A stretch of DNA of 64,000 bases from Acidobacteriaceae bacterium (GTDB lineage: Bacteria; Acidobacteriota; Terriglobia; Terriglobales; Acidobacteriaceae), in NCBI GenBank assembly GCA_003139095.1, contig PLHW01000014.1, positions 111,865-175,864 on the forward strand, in the 5' to 3' direction. The notes under the pieces are model-generated. The model worked only from the letters and a program-made list of their open reading frames with translations. It was not told the DNA's origin and did not search any database. Position 1 is the first letter of the stretch. Each line of letters opens with the position of its first letter. Both the position numbers and the translations under genes were made by a program. Below, piece by piece: positions 1-9,261 of the stretch.

Positions 1-1732
1 GATTGGCGCCCGGCCCCAGCTTTGGCGCGGCCCGCCCGGTAATTCTAGCCACGAGTTCCGCCAGCGGACTCGCGCTTCCATCGCCAATTGACTGCCCCGC
101 CGTCTCGCTCAGCCGCGCCGCCACTGCCTCCCGAATCACATTCCGCCGCGGCTTCCCCGTCGAAGTCCGCGGAAAGTCCGCGTCCGGCCACACCACCCAC
201 CGCCGCATCTTCTGATATTCGGCGAGAGTTTGATTCGCCCCATCGACCGCTGCCTTCGCCGCGCTCTCCAATACCGCCGCTCGCCCGGTCGCGCCCGCTC
301 GTTCTCCAGCAGCGCCGCCCTCCCGCAAAATCACCGCCGCGCAAGCCTCCGCATTCCCTCCGCGCTCCAGGCCTACCACTACCGCATCTCTCACCTCCGG
401 TTGCGCGCGCAGCGCCGCCTCCAGGTCCTCGGGATAGACATTCATTCCGGCCGCCGTGACGATGACTTCTTTCTTCCGCCCCTTGAAAAAAAGATTGCCC
501 TGCTCGTCGAGCGCCCCCAGGTCGCCCGTGTGATACCACCCCTCCTCGCCCGTCACCCGCACCAGTTCGCCGCCGCTCCAGTAACCGCTCGCCACGCCGC
601 TTCCGCGCACCAGGATTTCCCCGTCCTCGGCAACTCGCATTTCGCGCCCCGGCAGCACTTTGCCAATCGATCCGCGGCTCGCGCGAAACGGATGATTCAG
701 GCTGATCAGCGACGTCGTCTCCGTCAGCCCGTAGCCCTGCACCACTGCGTAGCCCAGCCGGTGCCAGAACTCTTCCGTCTCGTGATCCAGCGCCGCTCCC
801 CCGCTGATCATCGCCCAGAATTTCCACCCAAATTTCCGCCGGATTCGCCGAAACGACCACCACCGCCGCAAAAAATGCTGGTTCGCCGCGCGCCGGAAAT
901 CCGCCGCAAAAACTTCTCTCCCGCCCGCCTCTTCAATCTGCCGCTCCACTCTCTGCTTCAGCGACTCAATAATCCGCGGCACCGCCACCAGCACCGACAC
1001 CCGCTCCCGTCGAATCGTCGCGATAATCTCCGCCGGATTAAAGTTGCTCTCGAACACCACCGTCGCCCCCATCAGCGGCGGAAGAAAGATTCCCAGAAAC
1101 TGTCCAAACACGTGGCTCAGCGGCAGCAAATTCAAAAACCGCAGCGGATGAAAAATCCGCTCATACTTCAAATATTTCCCGATTTCCCCGGCAATCGGCG
1201 CCAGGTTCGCGGCCACATTTGCGTGGCTCAGCACCACTCCCTTCGGCTCGGCCGTCGTGCCCGACGTGAAAACGATCTCCAGCGTATCCGACGCCTGAAT
1301 CGACTCCGCCCGAAAGCGCGCCGCCGAATGCCGCCCGATCGCCGCCTTAAACCTCACCGGATCGATCGCATCCACGCCCGGAAAAATCCCCGCCCGTTCC
1401 CGCCCGCAAACCACCAGCCGCGTTCGCACCTGGTCGCCGATGCGCCGCGCAAACTCCGCGCTGGAAGCCTCATCCACCGGCACCGCGATCACGCCGGAAA
1501 AAGCGCAGCCCAAAAATGCCGCCACCCACTCCGCCGAATTCGCGCCCCATAAAATGACGGCGTCGCCTTTTACAATGTTTCGCGCCGCCAGTTCGCGCGC
1601 AAACTGGTTTGCCGCCACGGCCACCCGCCCGTACGACCACCGCTCATGCCGGTAGCCCCGCGGAAACACATACGCCGCTCCCTCGCCCCAGCGTTCGAAT
1701 TCATCGAGATAGTCGAATAGACTTGTCCGCAC
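1..1732 (-). CDS. long-chain acyl-CoA synthetase / AMP-dependent ligase (3' end outside window)
   Basis: Adenylate-forming enzyme that would activate a fatty or other carboxylic acid to its acyl-CoA through an acyl-AMP. The translation shows the AMP-binding P-loop FTSGTTAEPKG, the core motif GYGLTETTS, the hinge WYHTGDLG and the C-terminal catalytic-lysine region beginning KGRKKEVIVTAAGMN. About 577 codons are present and the frame runs off the left edge, so the C-terminus is missing. The start is a GTG at 1732, the first start-type codon after an in-frame stop; no ATG lies nearer and the Shine-Dalgarno is weak. It is divergent from the toxin gene to its right. Substrate cannot be fixed from sequence; the single-gene context and the FACS-like motifs favour a fatty acid. 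Confidence 0.9.
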   Translation of the reverse strand, partial: MRTSLFDYLDEFERWGEGAAYVFPRGYRHERWSYGRVAVAANQFARELAARNIVKGDAVILWGANSAEWVAAFLGCAFSGVIAVPVDEASSAEFARRIGDQVRTRLVVCGRERAGIFPGVDAIDPVRFKAAIGRHSAARFRAESIQASDTLEIVFTSGTTAEPKGVVLSHANVAANLAPIAGEIGKYLKYERIFHPLRFLNLLPLSHVFGQFLGIFLPPLMGATVVFESNFNPAEIIATIRRERVSVLVAVPRIIESLKQRVERQIEEAGGREVFAADFRRAANQHFLRRWWSFRRIRRKFGWKFWAMISGGAALDHETEEFWHRLGYAVVQGYGLTETTSLISLNHPFRASRGSIGKVLPGREMRVAEDGEILVRGSGVASGYWSGGELVRVTGEEGWYHTGDLGALDEQGNLFFKGRKKEVIVTAAGMNVYPEDLEAALRAQPEVRDAVVVGLERGGNAEACAAVILREGGAAGERAGATGRAAVLESAAKAAVDGANQTLAEYQKMRRWVVWPDADFPRTSTGKPRRNVIREAVAARLSETAGQSIGDGSASPLAELVARITGRAAPKLGPGAN

Positions 1733-1841
1733 ACCCTGTTTAGTAGCACAATTTCCGAATCTTTACTCGAAGGGCACAGCCGAGGGTGGCAGGTTGCAGC
1801 GAATGGCAGCAAATGGCACGAATTTAACGGGTCGAATTTCA

Positions 1842-2384
1842 ATGCCTCGACTTCTAAACACGCGCGCGTGCATCGCGATCCTCTGCTGCCTCACCCTGAC
1901 TCTGCTCTTGTCCTGCCAGCCGCCTCCTGCATCCAACAACGCGGCCAACGCCCCGGCGCGCGACTCGCGCGACGACAGCCGTCACAGCGATCTCCTCGGC
2001 GGCCCCACCCGCGACCTCAGCCAGGACGAACGCGCCGGCGGTCACATTCTCCGCAAGCACGTCGGCCAGAGCGAAGAGGAGTTGCGCGAGCGCCTCGAGC
2101 GCGAGCGCAATATCACGGGCGCCTCCACCTATACCGATCGCCAGACTGCCGAGCACGTAGTCGGCGCGGCAATCGCGCAGTCCGAAGACCGGATTCAAAG
2201 CTGGCTGAATCGGGACCGCCATGCCAACCTGGTCCTCGACTATGACGGGACCGAACCCATTGGACGCACCATGAATCGTGGTGAAGTCCACTCGCACCCC
2301 TGCACCCACGCGCTGGTAGTGTTAAAGTACGGCGGGCCGAACAGGTATTATGTTTTGACTTCCTATCCGGAGTGTCGCTCATGA
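1842..2384 (+). CDS. lipoprotein with C-terminal RNase A-like (CdiA-CT type) toxin domain
   Basis: Predicted 180-aa exported ribonuclease toxin. Residues 1-24 form a signal peptide ending in the lipobox LLLSC, so Cys25 should be lipidated. After a short low-complexity linker, residues about 65-177 match the bacterial RNase A-like CdiA C-terminal domain: a GGHILRKHVG start (candidate catalytic His68), a Glu/Arg-rich helix, a TDRQTAE helix, and the closing YYVLTSYP strand (Thr173 and Tyr175, matching the Thr-x-Tyr pair remembered from the Yersinia CdiA-CT RNase). The ATG at 1842 is preferred over an upstream TTG because the signal peptide starts cleanly there. The stop codon overlaps the next start as ATGA, coupling it to the immunity gene. 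The carrier is a small lipoprotein, not a CdiA filament or polymorphic toxin; how it would be delivered is unknown. Confidence 0.75.
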   Translation: MPRLLNTRACIAILCCLTLTLLLSCQPPPASNNAANAPARDSRDDSRHSDLLGGPTRDLSQDERAGGHILRKHVGQSEEELRERLERERNITGASTYTDRQTAEHVVGAAIAQSEDRIQSWLNRDRHANLVLDYDGTEPIGRTMNRGEVHSHPCTHALVVLKYGGPNRYYVLTSYPECRS

Positions 2385-2719
2385 AACCGACAGATTCGAA
2401 AATGGAAATGACGGCGGAGAATTTTCCCGCCCTGCATACGTTCCTGCGCGGTTATTTTCACGAGGATGTGGCCGACGAATACGGCACGCCTCCCGAAGCC
2501 GCCGACCAGTTCTGCGAAGACGCCGACAGCGACGAGCGCCTGCCGGTAGCCCGCGAGTGGCAGAAAGTCATCGAAATCACCGAGGGCCAGCCGCCCGCCC
2601 TCAACGCCGCATTAAAAAAGCTGGGCAGCGCCATTCGCCTCAAAGACGACGAGATCCCCGCCGTCTCGGCCATTTTCGCGCGCTGCCTCAAATCCATGCG
2701 CAAAGCCGCCAACGAGTGA
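2381..2719 (+). CDS. CdiI-like immunity protein
   Basis: Small soluble protein of 112 aa with no signal or membrane segment. The N-terminal FPALHTFLRGYFHED stretch followed by an acidic, helical body resembles the CdiI_2-type contact-dependent-inhibition immunity family (family assignment from memory). It starts at ATG 2381, inside the toxin's stop codon (ATGA), so translation is probably coupled; a GTG nine bases upstream is an alternative. An acidic cytoplasmic protein directly behind an exported RNase toxin fits a neutralising antitoxin that binds the RNase domain. It is the last gene of the pair: about 190 bases separate it from citrate synthase. Confidence 0.7.
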   Translation: MKPTDSKMEMTAENFPALHTFLRGYFHEDVADEYGTPPEAADQFCEDADSDERLPVAREWQKVIEITEGQPPALNAALKKLGSAIRLKDDEIPAVSAIFARCLKSMRKAANE

Positions 2720-2905
2720 ACCCCGCCCTCTCGCTGGAATGGCCTTGGCAGACCCTCCGGGAGCATAATAATCCGGTGGCGAAAAAACATCCCCTTGTGA
2801 CGTAGCTCACCGCCAACCTGTGTCTTAGCCGCTACTGTCTCTGCCAACGGGCGGCGCGTCCAGCAGGCGGTCTTTCGCCCGACTATCAACTTCAGGAGTC
2901 TCCCT

Positions 2906-4216
<1,311 letters not shown>

Positions 4217-4242
4217 CTACAAACGAATAATTACAAATCGGT

Positions 4243-4285
4243 AAATGGCCACCGCATCGTAACGGATGCGGTGGCCATTTTTGCT
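4243..4285. terminator. strong intrinsic terminator between convergent genes
   Basis: A perfect 16-bp inverted repeat (arms 4243-4258 and 4265-4280) with a 6-base loop is followed by T residues; the left arm begins with AAA, so it also reads as a terminator on the minus strand. It ends gltA and can serve the convergent PilZ-TonB gene. Confidence 0.9.
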
Positions 4286-4362
4286 TCTGCGCCCGATCAC
4301 ACGCTTGTGTCGCCGCAGACCCCTCCCATTACGGATCCTCGCATTTCCCCAAAAAATCCAGC

Positions 4363-5244
4363 TCAGTTCAGCCGGAACTCGACCGCAATCGTCGTTTCCA
4401 CCGCAATCGCCCGGCCCATCGACTGGTACGGTTCAAACTTCCACAAACGCACCGCCTCGGCCGCCGATTTTTCCAGCACATCGTCTCCCGAAACCGGCTG
4501 CACCCGCTCCACCGATCCATCGGGAGCAATCACCGTGTCCAGCACCGCAACCCCTTGCTCGCCCGCCCGCCTCGCCTCCTCCGGATAGACCGGATCGATC
4601 TTCGACACGATCCGCAGTTGCATCGTCTCCGGCGATACTCGCAAAGGCCTGTCCGGCGCGGTTTGTGTCCCAACCTCCAGTTCAGTCCACGAGCGTTGCC
4701 ATTGCCACCAGCCCACCGCGCCCACCAGCAACATCGCCGCCAGCAGAGCCTGCAAGCCCTTCCGCTGAATCCGGATCCGCGGTCGCGTGTGGAAGCCGGG
4801 TTCCGCCCCGCTCAGATTGCTCGCCGAAGGCGCCGCAACCAATTCGGCAGCGTCAACTCTCGGCACCGCTTCAATTCGCGGCAACGTCTGCGCGTCGGCG
4901 ACTGAGAGTCGGCTCGCCCAATAGCGGATCATCTCCTGCTCGCTCGCCGGCAGTCCCAGGAATTCAAATCCGCACCGCAGCCTTCCCTGATAACGCACCA
5001 CCGCCCGCGCCCGCAACGGCACACCCAAATTCGGCAGCCGCAGTTCCACTGCTACGTGCTGGCCCGCACATACTTCGCCTGCCACCATCCCGCCCACACC
5101 CGTTTCGCTCAGGTCCGTGCAACGCCCCGGCATGTTTTCCGGCACGCCGGATCGCAGCACGATCACGTCCAGCGGAACGTCAATGAAATGTCGAGGGGAT
5201 TTGCGGCGCGCTTTCTCAAGCGCCATCGACGGAGCTGCGCACAT
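4363..5244 (-). CDS. PilZ domain-TonB C-terminal fusion protein
   Basis: 293-aa membrane protein joining a c-di-GMP sensor to a TonB-like energy coupler. Residues about 12-105 form a PilZ domain with both ligand motifs present: RKSPR (14-18, RxxxR) and DLSETG (44-49, DxSxxG). A transmembrane helix at about 163-182 (GLQALLAAMLLVGAVGWW) is followed by a periplasmic TonB_C domain (about 205-293) with DPVYPEEARRAGEQG and the LWKFEPY strand. The start ATG at 5244 has a GGAGG Shine-Dalgarno, which rules out the longer upstream reading. It follows obgE on the same strand with a gap of about 110 bases. No exbB or exbD is nearby. The predicted job is TonB-type coupling to an outer-membrane receptor modulated by c-di-GMP (inference). 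Confidence 0.85.
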   Translation of the reverse strand: MCAAPSMALEKARRKSPRHFIDVPLDVIVLRSGVPENMPGRCTDLSETGVGGMVAGEVCAGQHVAVELRLPNLGVPLRARAVVRYQGRLRCGFEFLGLPASEQEMIRYWASRLSVADAQTLPRIEAVPRVDAAELVAAPSASNLSGAEPGFHTRPRIRIQRKGLQALLAAMLLVGAVGWWQWQRSWTELEVGTQTAPDRPLRVSPETMQLRIVSKIDPVYPEEARRAGEQGVAVLDTVIAPDGSVERVQPVSGDDVLEKSAAEAVRLWKFEPYQSMGRAIAVETTIAVEFRLN

Positions 5245-5354
5245 CTTACTTCCTCCAACGAATGCGGCCTTTTCGAGAGTAAGCTGCGAAGAGTATATCG
5301 GAAACCGCGCCGCGCTGTTCGCAGCAACCAGCGCCGTCGCGACCGCCACGATAG

Positions 5355-6413
5355 CTACCGAAGATCGACTGCTTCCGATTCTCTCGCCGAAGACGCGCTC
5401 GCCTCGCGCATGGCCCGCACTTCGTCCGCCATCGCAAACTTCAGCTTCTCAATCCCTTCGCCCGTTACGGCCGAGATCGGATAGAGCTTCAACTTTTTTC
5501 GCGTGCACCACTGTTTCAACTTCTTAAGCTTTTCCGGATTGGCCACATCGATCTTCGACGCCACCATGATCACCGGTTTCTTGTCGAGATCGGCGCCAAA
5601 GTTCTTCAACTCCTCGACGATGACCTCCACATCCTTCACCACGTCCGGCCGTCCACTCCCGTCCGATACATCCACCAGATGCACCAAAAGGCGCGTCCGC
5701 TCGATGTGCCGCAAAAACTGCGTTCCCAGTCCCGCGCCGGTGTGCGCGCCCTCAATCAATCCCGGAATATCCGCCACTACAAAACTCGTTTCCTCTTTCT
5801 TGTCGCGCACCAGCACCACGCCCAGGTTCGGTTCGAGCGTGGTAAATGGGTAGTCCGCAATCTTTGGTCGCGCCGCGGAAATTCGCGAAATCAGCGTCGA
5901 CTTCCCCACATTCGGATATCCCACCAGCCCCACGTCCGCGAGTAGCTTCAGCTCCAGCCGCAAAACCCGTTCTTCTCCCTCGCGTCCGTCTTCATGTTCG
6001 CGCGGCGCCTGGTGCGTGGAGGTTGCGAACCGCGCGTTGCCTCGCCCCCCGCGTCCGCCCCGCGCCACCACCACCCTCTCGTCCGCGCGCGAAAAGTCAT
6101 ACACCTTTTCGCCGCTCTCTTCGTCGTAAACCACCGTCCCCACCGGTACTTTCAGAACAATGTCTTCCGCGTCGCGCCCCGTCTTGTTCGCGCCTTCTCC
6201 GTGGCGCCCACGCCCCGCTTTATATTCCGGATTAAATCGAAAATGCACCAGCGTATTGTGGCGCTCGCTCGATTCCATCCAGATGTCGCCACCCTTGCCG
6301 CCGTCGCCGCCCGACGGCCCGCCGCGCGGAACAAACTTCTCCCGCCGAAACGCCATGCAGCCGTTTCCGCCGTTCCCGGCCTTTACGCGAATTGTGGTTT
6401 CATCGATAAACAT
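5355..6413 (-). CDS. obgE: Obg-family GTPase
   Basis: 352-aa essential GTPase associated with the 50S ribosomal subunit and stress control. The N-terminal glycine-rich Obg fold is clear ([26 protein letters not shown]), followed by the G domain with G1 GYPNVGKST, the switch region [11 protein letters not shown]3 DIPGLIEG and a G4 that reads ASKID instead of the usual NKID/NKxD. Start ATG 6413 has AGG five bases upstream; a TTG four codons earlier is less likely. In many bacteria rplU-rpmA-obgE form one operon. Here the same order is kept on the minus strand, but a plus-strand gene has come between rpmA and obgE. Confidence 0.96.
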   Translation of the reverse strand: MFIDETTIRVKAGNGGNGCMAFRREKFVPRGGPSGGDGGKGGDIWMESSERHNTLVHFRFNPEYKAGRGRHGEGANKTGRDAEDIVLKVPVGTVVYDEESGEKVYDFSRADERVVVARGGRGGRGNARFATSTHQAPREHEDGREGEERVLRLELKLLADVGLVGYPNVGKSTLISRISAARPKIADYPFTTLEPNLGVVLVRDKKEETSFVVADIPGLIEGAHTGAGLGTQFLRHIERTRLLVHLVDVSDGSGRPDVVKDVEVIVEELKNFGADLDKKPVIMVASKIDVANPEKLKKLKQWCTRKKLKLYPISAVTGEGIEKLKFAMADEVRAMREASASSARESEAVDLR

Positions 6414-6629
6414 AAGGACCTGCAAACCAAATCGATCGATACAGATTCAGTCCAGTAAAGAAAAGGCCGCTTAAAACGCCGCCTCGCGCACCCCGAACGA
6501 CGTACCCTCCGAGCCCGCCCAGAATCAGAACTGAGTATAAAGGTCCAATCCCTTTTGCCCGCAGCAATCGAAGTCATGGAATCCCGCATTCTGCCGATCT
6601 ATCTAAATGCGGCTCAAAAGAGCCGATCT

Positions 6630-7175
6630 ATGACTACGCCCAAAGTGGCCAGAAAAGCCGCGGACAAACCGACTGCACAGGGCGAACCCATGCTGCCACG
6701 CGCCCAATGGCGCGATGTCTTGCGCGAGGTCACGCTGGAGGTCTTCTCCACCATGACCGGCATTACTTTGACCTTCCCCGCCCCGAGCGACGAGGCCGCT
6801 CCCGCTCCTGCATCCGCGGATGCGTCCCTGAGCCCCCATGTCACCGGCATGATCGGGATCGCCGGCGCTATGCGCGCCGTGTTCAGCCTGCGTTGCAGCG
6901 ATCGTGCTGCCATCACGATCGCCTCGCAGATGCTGATGATTTCCCTGGAGGAAGCAGCCGCACAGAAGTGCGATGCCATCGGCGAAGTCTCCAACATGAT
7001 TGCCGGACACTTCAAACGCAAAATCGGATCGGGATCGAGCTGCACCTTGACCGTCCCCACCGTGGTCGTCGGCGGCAACTACACCATTCACTGTTTGGAA
7101 AAGGGGGAACGCCTTGAGTTCCCCGTCACGTGCGAGGGCGAGAGCCTGCTGGTCACTCTGGATATCCGCAGCTGA
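6630..7175 (+). CDS. CheX/CheC-like chemotaxis phosphatase domain protein
   Basis: 181-aa soluble protein. The C-terminal 140 residues look like the CheX/CheC/FliY fold: GMIGIAGAMRAVFSLRC strands followed by the GEVSNMIAGHFKRKI helix, where Glu and Asn three apart (E-x2-N) match the phosphatase signature that removes phosphate from CheY-type receivers. No chemotaxis genes are in the window. ATG 6630 is chosen because it begins the soluble domain; in-frame starts at 6576 (ATG) and 6555 (TTG) would add residues without homology. A small hairpin (GGCTC-AAAA-GAGCC, 6610-6623) sits just upstream of the start. It lies antisense between rpmA and obgE. Confidence 0.75.
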   Translation: MTTPKVARKAADKPTAQGEPMLPRAQWRDVLREVTLEVFSTMTGITLTFPAPSDEAAPAPASADASLSPHVTGMIGIAGAMRAVFSLRCSDRAAITIASQMLMISLEEAAAQKCDAIGEVSNMIAGHFKRKIGSGSSCTLTVPTVVVGGNYTIHCLEKGERLEFPVTCEGESLLVTLDIRS

Positions 7176-7187
7176 TCCAGCCGCAGC

Positions 7188-7451
7188 CTAGTTCACTTCC
7201 AACGGCTCGACCATTACGAACTTTCCCATCGAACCCTTGTCCAGAAACTTGATCTTGCCCGTGACTTTCGCGAACAGCGTATCGTCTTTGCCTCGGCCCA
7301 CGTTCAGCCCGGGCTTTACCCGCGTGCCCCGCTGCCGCACGATGATCGTGCCGCCCGGCACCACCTGTCCGCCGAATGCCTTAAACCCAAGCCGCTGCGC
7401 GTTTGAGTCGCGCCCGTTTCGTGAAGTGCCCTGTCCTTTTTTGTGCGCCAT
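7188..7451 (-). CDS. rpmA: 50S ribosomal protein L27
   Basis: 87-aa ribosomal protein of the peptidyl-transferase centre. It begins [16 protein letters not shown] and has the [17 protein letters not shown] core, both typical of L27, with the usual length. There is no Firmicutes-type cleaved N-terminal extension. It follows rplU on the minus strand after a 158-base gap that holds a dispersed repeat; the gene beyond it is a convergent CheX-like gene instead of obgE. Confidence 0.98.
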   Translation of the reverse strand: MAHKKGQGTSRNGRDSNAQRLGFKAFGGQVVPGGTIIVRQRGTRVKPGLNVGRGKDDTLFAKVTGKIKFLDKGSMGKFVMVEPLEVN

Positions 7452-7511
7452 AATCTCAATCCCAATGTGGCCAGTTGCCAGAAAAATCAGTTCTCAGCCA
7501 ACCCTTAAGCT

Positions 7512-7604
7512 GTCATCGATAAGTTGTCATCGAATACGTTGTCATCCTGAGCGAGCAGATTGGCTCGCCAAGCGAGACAATCCGCGGACTCGAAGAATCT
7601 CTGC
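7512..7604. repeat. GTCATCCTGAGCG-type dispersed repeat with three TGTCATC copies
   Basis: Between rplU and rpmA. Three TGTCATC units about 14 bases apart (from 7511, 7525 and 7540) lead into GTCATCCTGAGCGAGCAG and end in CGAAGAATCTCTG. The same TGTCATCCTGAGCG core recurs at 44450. This type of intergenic element is common in acidobacterial genomes (from memory). It sits inside the rplU-rpmA transcript. Confidence 0.6.
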
Positions 7605-7609
7605 GGCCG

Positions 7610-8065
7610 TTACTTCTTCTTCGTCGCCTTCTTCGCCCCGGCCTTCTTCGCCGCTTTTTTCTTCGCCGGTTTCGCCGAAGCCTCCGCCTCGTGATCTCCC
7701 GCCGGCGCTGCCTTCACCTTCTTCTCTTTCTTGGGCAGCTCGGGCGCTTTGAACGACTGCCCGTCAAATGCGATCTCGGTGATGCGCACGGCGTTGTAAT
7801 CCTGGCGGTGCCCGCGCAACTTCTTGTATTGTTTTTTGCGCTTGTAATGGAAGACGAGAATCTTCGCGCCCCGTCCCTGCTCGACGATTTCGCCGCTCAC
7901 CATGGCGCCCTCGCCGGGCCGCACCACTTTGCCCGCTTCGGCCGATATCGCCACCACGTCGCTGAACTGCACTCGACCGTCCGTGCCATTCATCTTCTCG
8001 ACCCGGATCACATCCCCCGGCGCCACCTTATACTGCTTACCACCTGCGCGGATCACCGCGTACAT
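7610..8065 (-). CDS. rplU: 50S ribosomal protein L21 with Lys/Ala-rich C-terminal tail
   Basis: 151 aa; the first ~103 residues are a normal L21 (MYAVIRAGGKQYKVAPGD, then the RNA-binding KRKKQYKKLRGHRQ loop). The rest is an unusual basic tail of Lys-Lys-Ala repeats, similar in composition to histone H1-like tails. The start is ATG 8065 with a GGAGG Shine-Dalgarno; longer upstream readings lack L21 homology. It is the first gene of the L21-L27 unit. Confidence 0.95.
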   Translation of the reverse strand: MYAVIRAGGKQYKVAPGDVIRVEKMNGTDGRVQFSDVVAISAEAGKVVRPGEGAMVSGEIVEQGRGAKILVFHYKRKKQYKKLRGHRQDYNAVRITEIAFDGQSFKAPELPKKEKKVKAAPAGDHEAEASAKPAKKKAAKKAGAKKATKKK

Positions 8066-8348
8066 AAGTCCTCCAATTGCCCGTATCGGGCGGACACTGT
8101 TCTCCGCCCGCGCCAAGCTTGCTTGGCTCTTCAAAATCTTCTGCTTGCTGTTTTCCCGCTGCGGCTTATGACCAGAAACGCGGCGCGGCCCAGAACGGGT
8201 CCGCAGGTACAGGCAAACTCTACTATCTTATCGTGCCGTGTAAAAATCGGTCAACCAGAGCACGCAGGCAACGGGCCCTGCACCCATCCCCCACGCGCCT
8301 GGCAACTTCCTTATCGCTGGCTCCCCAACCGCCAAATCGCCGGCGAAA

Positions 8349-8969
8349 TCACTCTTTCGCAGCCGCCTTGTAGCCGGCGGATTTGGCTTCCGACTCGGTC
8401 ATGAATTTTCCTTCCTTGGTCTTTCCATACCAGCGCCCACTCTTGTGATAAACACCGGTGCTCGTGTTGACCCAAACCTTGCCACTCGATTTCGCGTCCG
8501 CGATCTCCTGGCTCGAAGCAGTCGTCTTGCCGGAACTCGACGCGTCTTTTGGTTTTGGGCTCGGGCTTGGGCTGGGCGCTGGAGTTGGGTGCGGCTCGGG
8601 ATGCGGTTGGCCTGTGTCCGCGGCCGCCTTCGTATCGCTTTTCGCCACTGGCTTCGCTGAGTCGGATGCCATGGGGCTCGCCGATCCCGCGTCCGCTGCC
8701 TTCGATTTCTTGTGGCTCTTCTTGCTCGTCGTAGCGGAAGTGTCATCGGCTGCTTTCTTGTCTGCCGCCTTTGTGTCGTCGGCCGCCTTCGCATCCTCCG
8801 CTGCCGCCTTGTCTTTCTTCGCCTTCTTTTTCGACTTCTTGGTTGTCGTATCGCTGCTGGTTGTGTCGCTTGAACTCTCCTGCGCCGTCGCCAACGCCGG
8901 CGCGCCCGCTACGAGCACCATGAAACAGAAAAGGACCATCCACAAAGTAACGTTTCTTTTTGCGTTCAT
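8349..8969 (-). CDS. secreted Lys/Ala/Asp-rich low-complexity protein with C-terminal YGKTKEGKF motif
   Basis: 206-aa exported protein of unknown function. Residues 1-30 are a signal peptide ending ALATAQ. The middle is a charged, repetitive Lys/Ala/Asp/Ser stretch, then a Pro-rich HPEPHPTPAPSPSPSP hinge. The last ~45 residues form a small conserved-looking module (KVWVNTSTGVYHKSGRWYGKT followed by GKFMTESEAKSAGY), which resembles short C-terminal modules seen on other acidobacterial secreted proteins and nuclease tails. Start ATG 8969 has AGGAA five bases upstream. The module may bind a metal or a cell-wall ligand, but this is a guess. Confidence 0.7.
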   Translation of the reverse strand: MNAKRNVTLWMVLFCFMVLVAGAPALATAQESSSDTTSSDTTTKKSKKKAKKDKAAAEDAKAADDTKAADKKAADDTSATTSKKSHKKSKAADAGSASPMASDSAKPVAKSDTKAAADTGQPHPEPHPTPAPSPSPSPKPKDASSSGKTTASSQEIADAKSSGKVWVNTSTGVYHKSGRWYGKTKEGKFMTESEAKSAGYKAAAKE

Positions 8970-9192
8970 TGATTTCCTCATGAATTCGGGACGCTTTGTC
9001 CCCAAGATTAAAATCATTTTGAACTGATTTTTACTGACTTGCCTTACGGATGCGGTGCGGAAAGCCCCGCCATGATTACACTGGGGCGAACTTCTGGTCA
9101 ACAAGAACTAGCAGGGCCCGTCCACTCGAAAGGGAAGGCGCCCCTCTTCGCGTCCACTTAAGAACGCGCACACAGTTCGCTGGTGAATGGAG

Positions 9193-9230
9193 CGGGACGG
9201 TCCGCCTACCGAATCGTGCAGTCCGTCCCG
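9193..9230. repeat. inverted repeat downstream of gdhA
   Basis: Perfect 8-bp arms CGGGACGG (9193-9200) and CCGTCCCG (9223-9230) flank a 22-base loop. It lies 32 bases past the gdhA stop on the minus strand. No T-run follows, so it may be a processing or weak terminator hairpin. Nothing else is visible between 8970 and 9261. Confidence 0.4.
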
Positions 9231-9261
9231 TAAGACTTTCAACTACAGCTGGACAATTCCC

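Noticed and set aside
230..1552. long open plus-strand frame opposite the acyl-CoA synthetase
   Set aside because: Arg/Pro/His-rich shadow translation; the minus strand carries complete adenylate-forming motifs.
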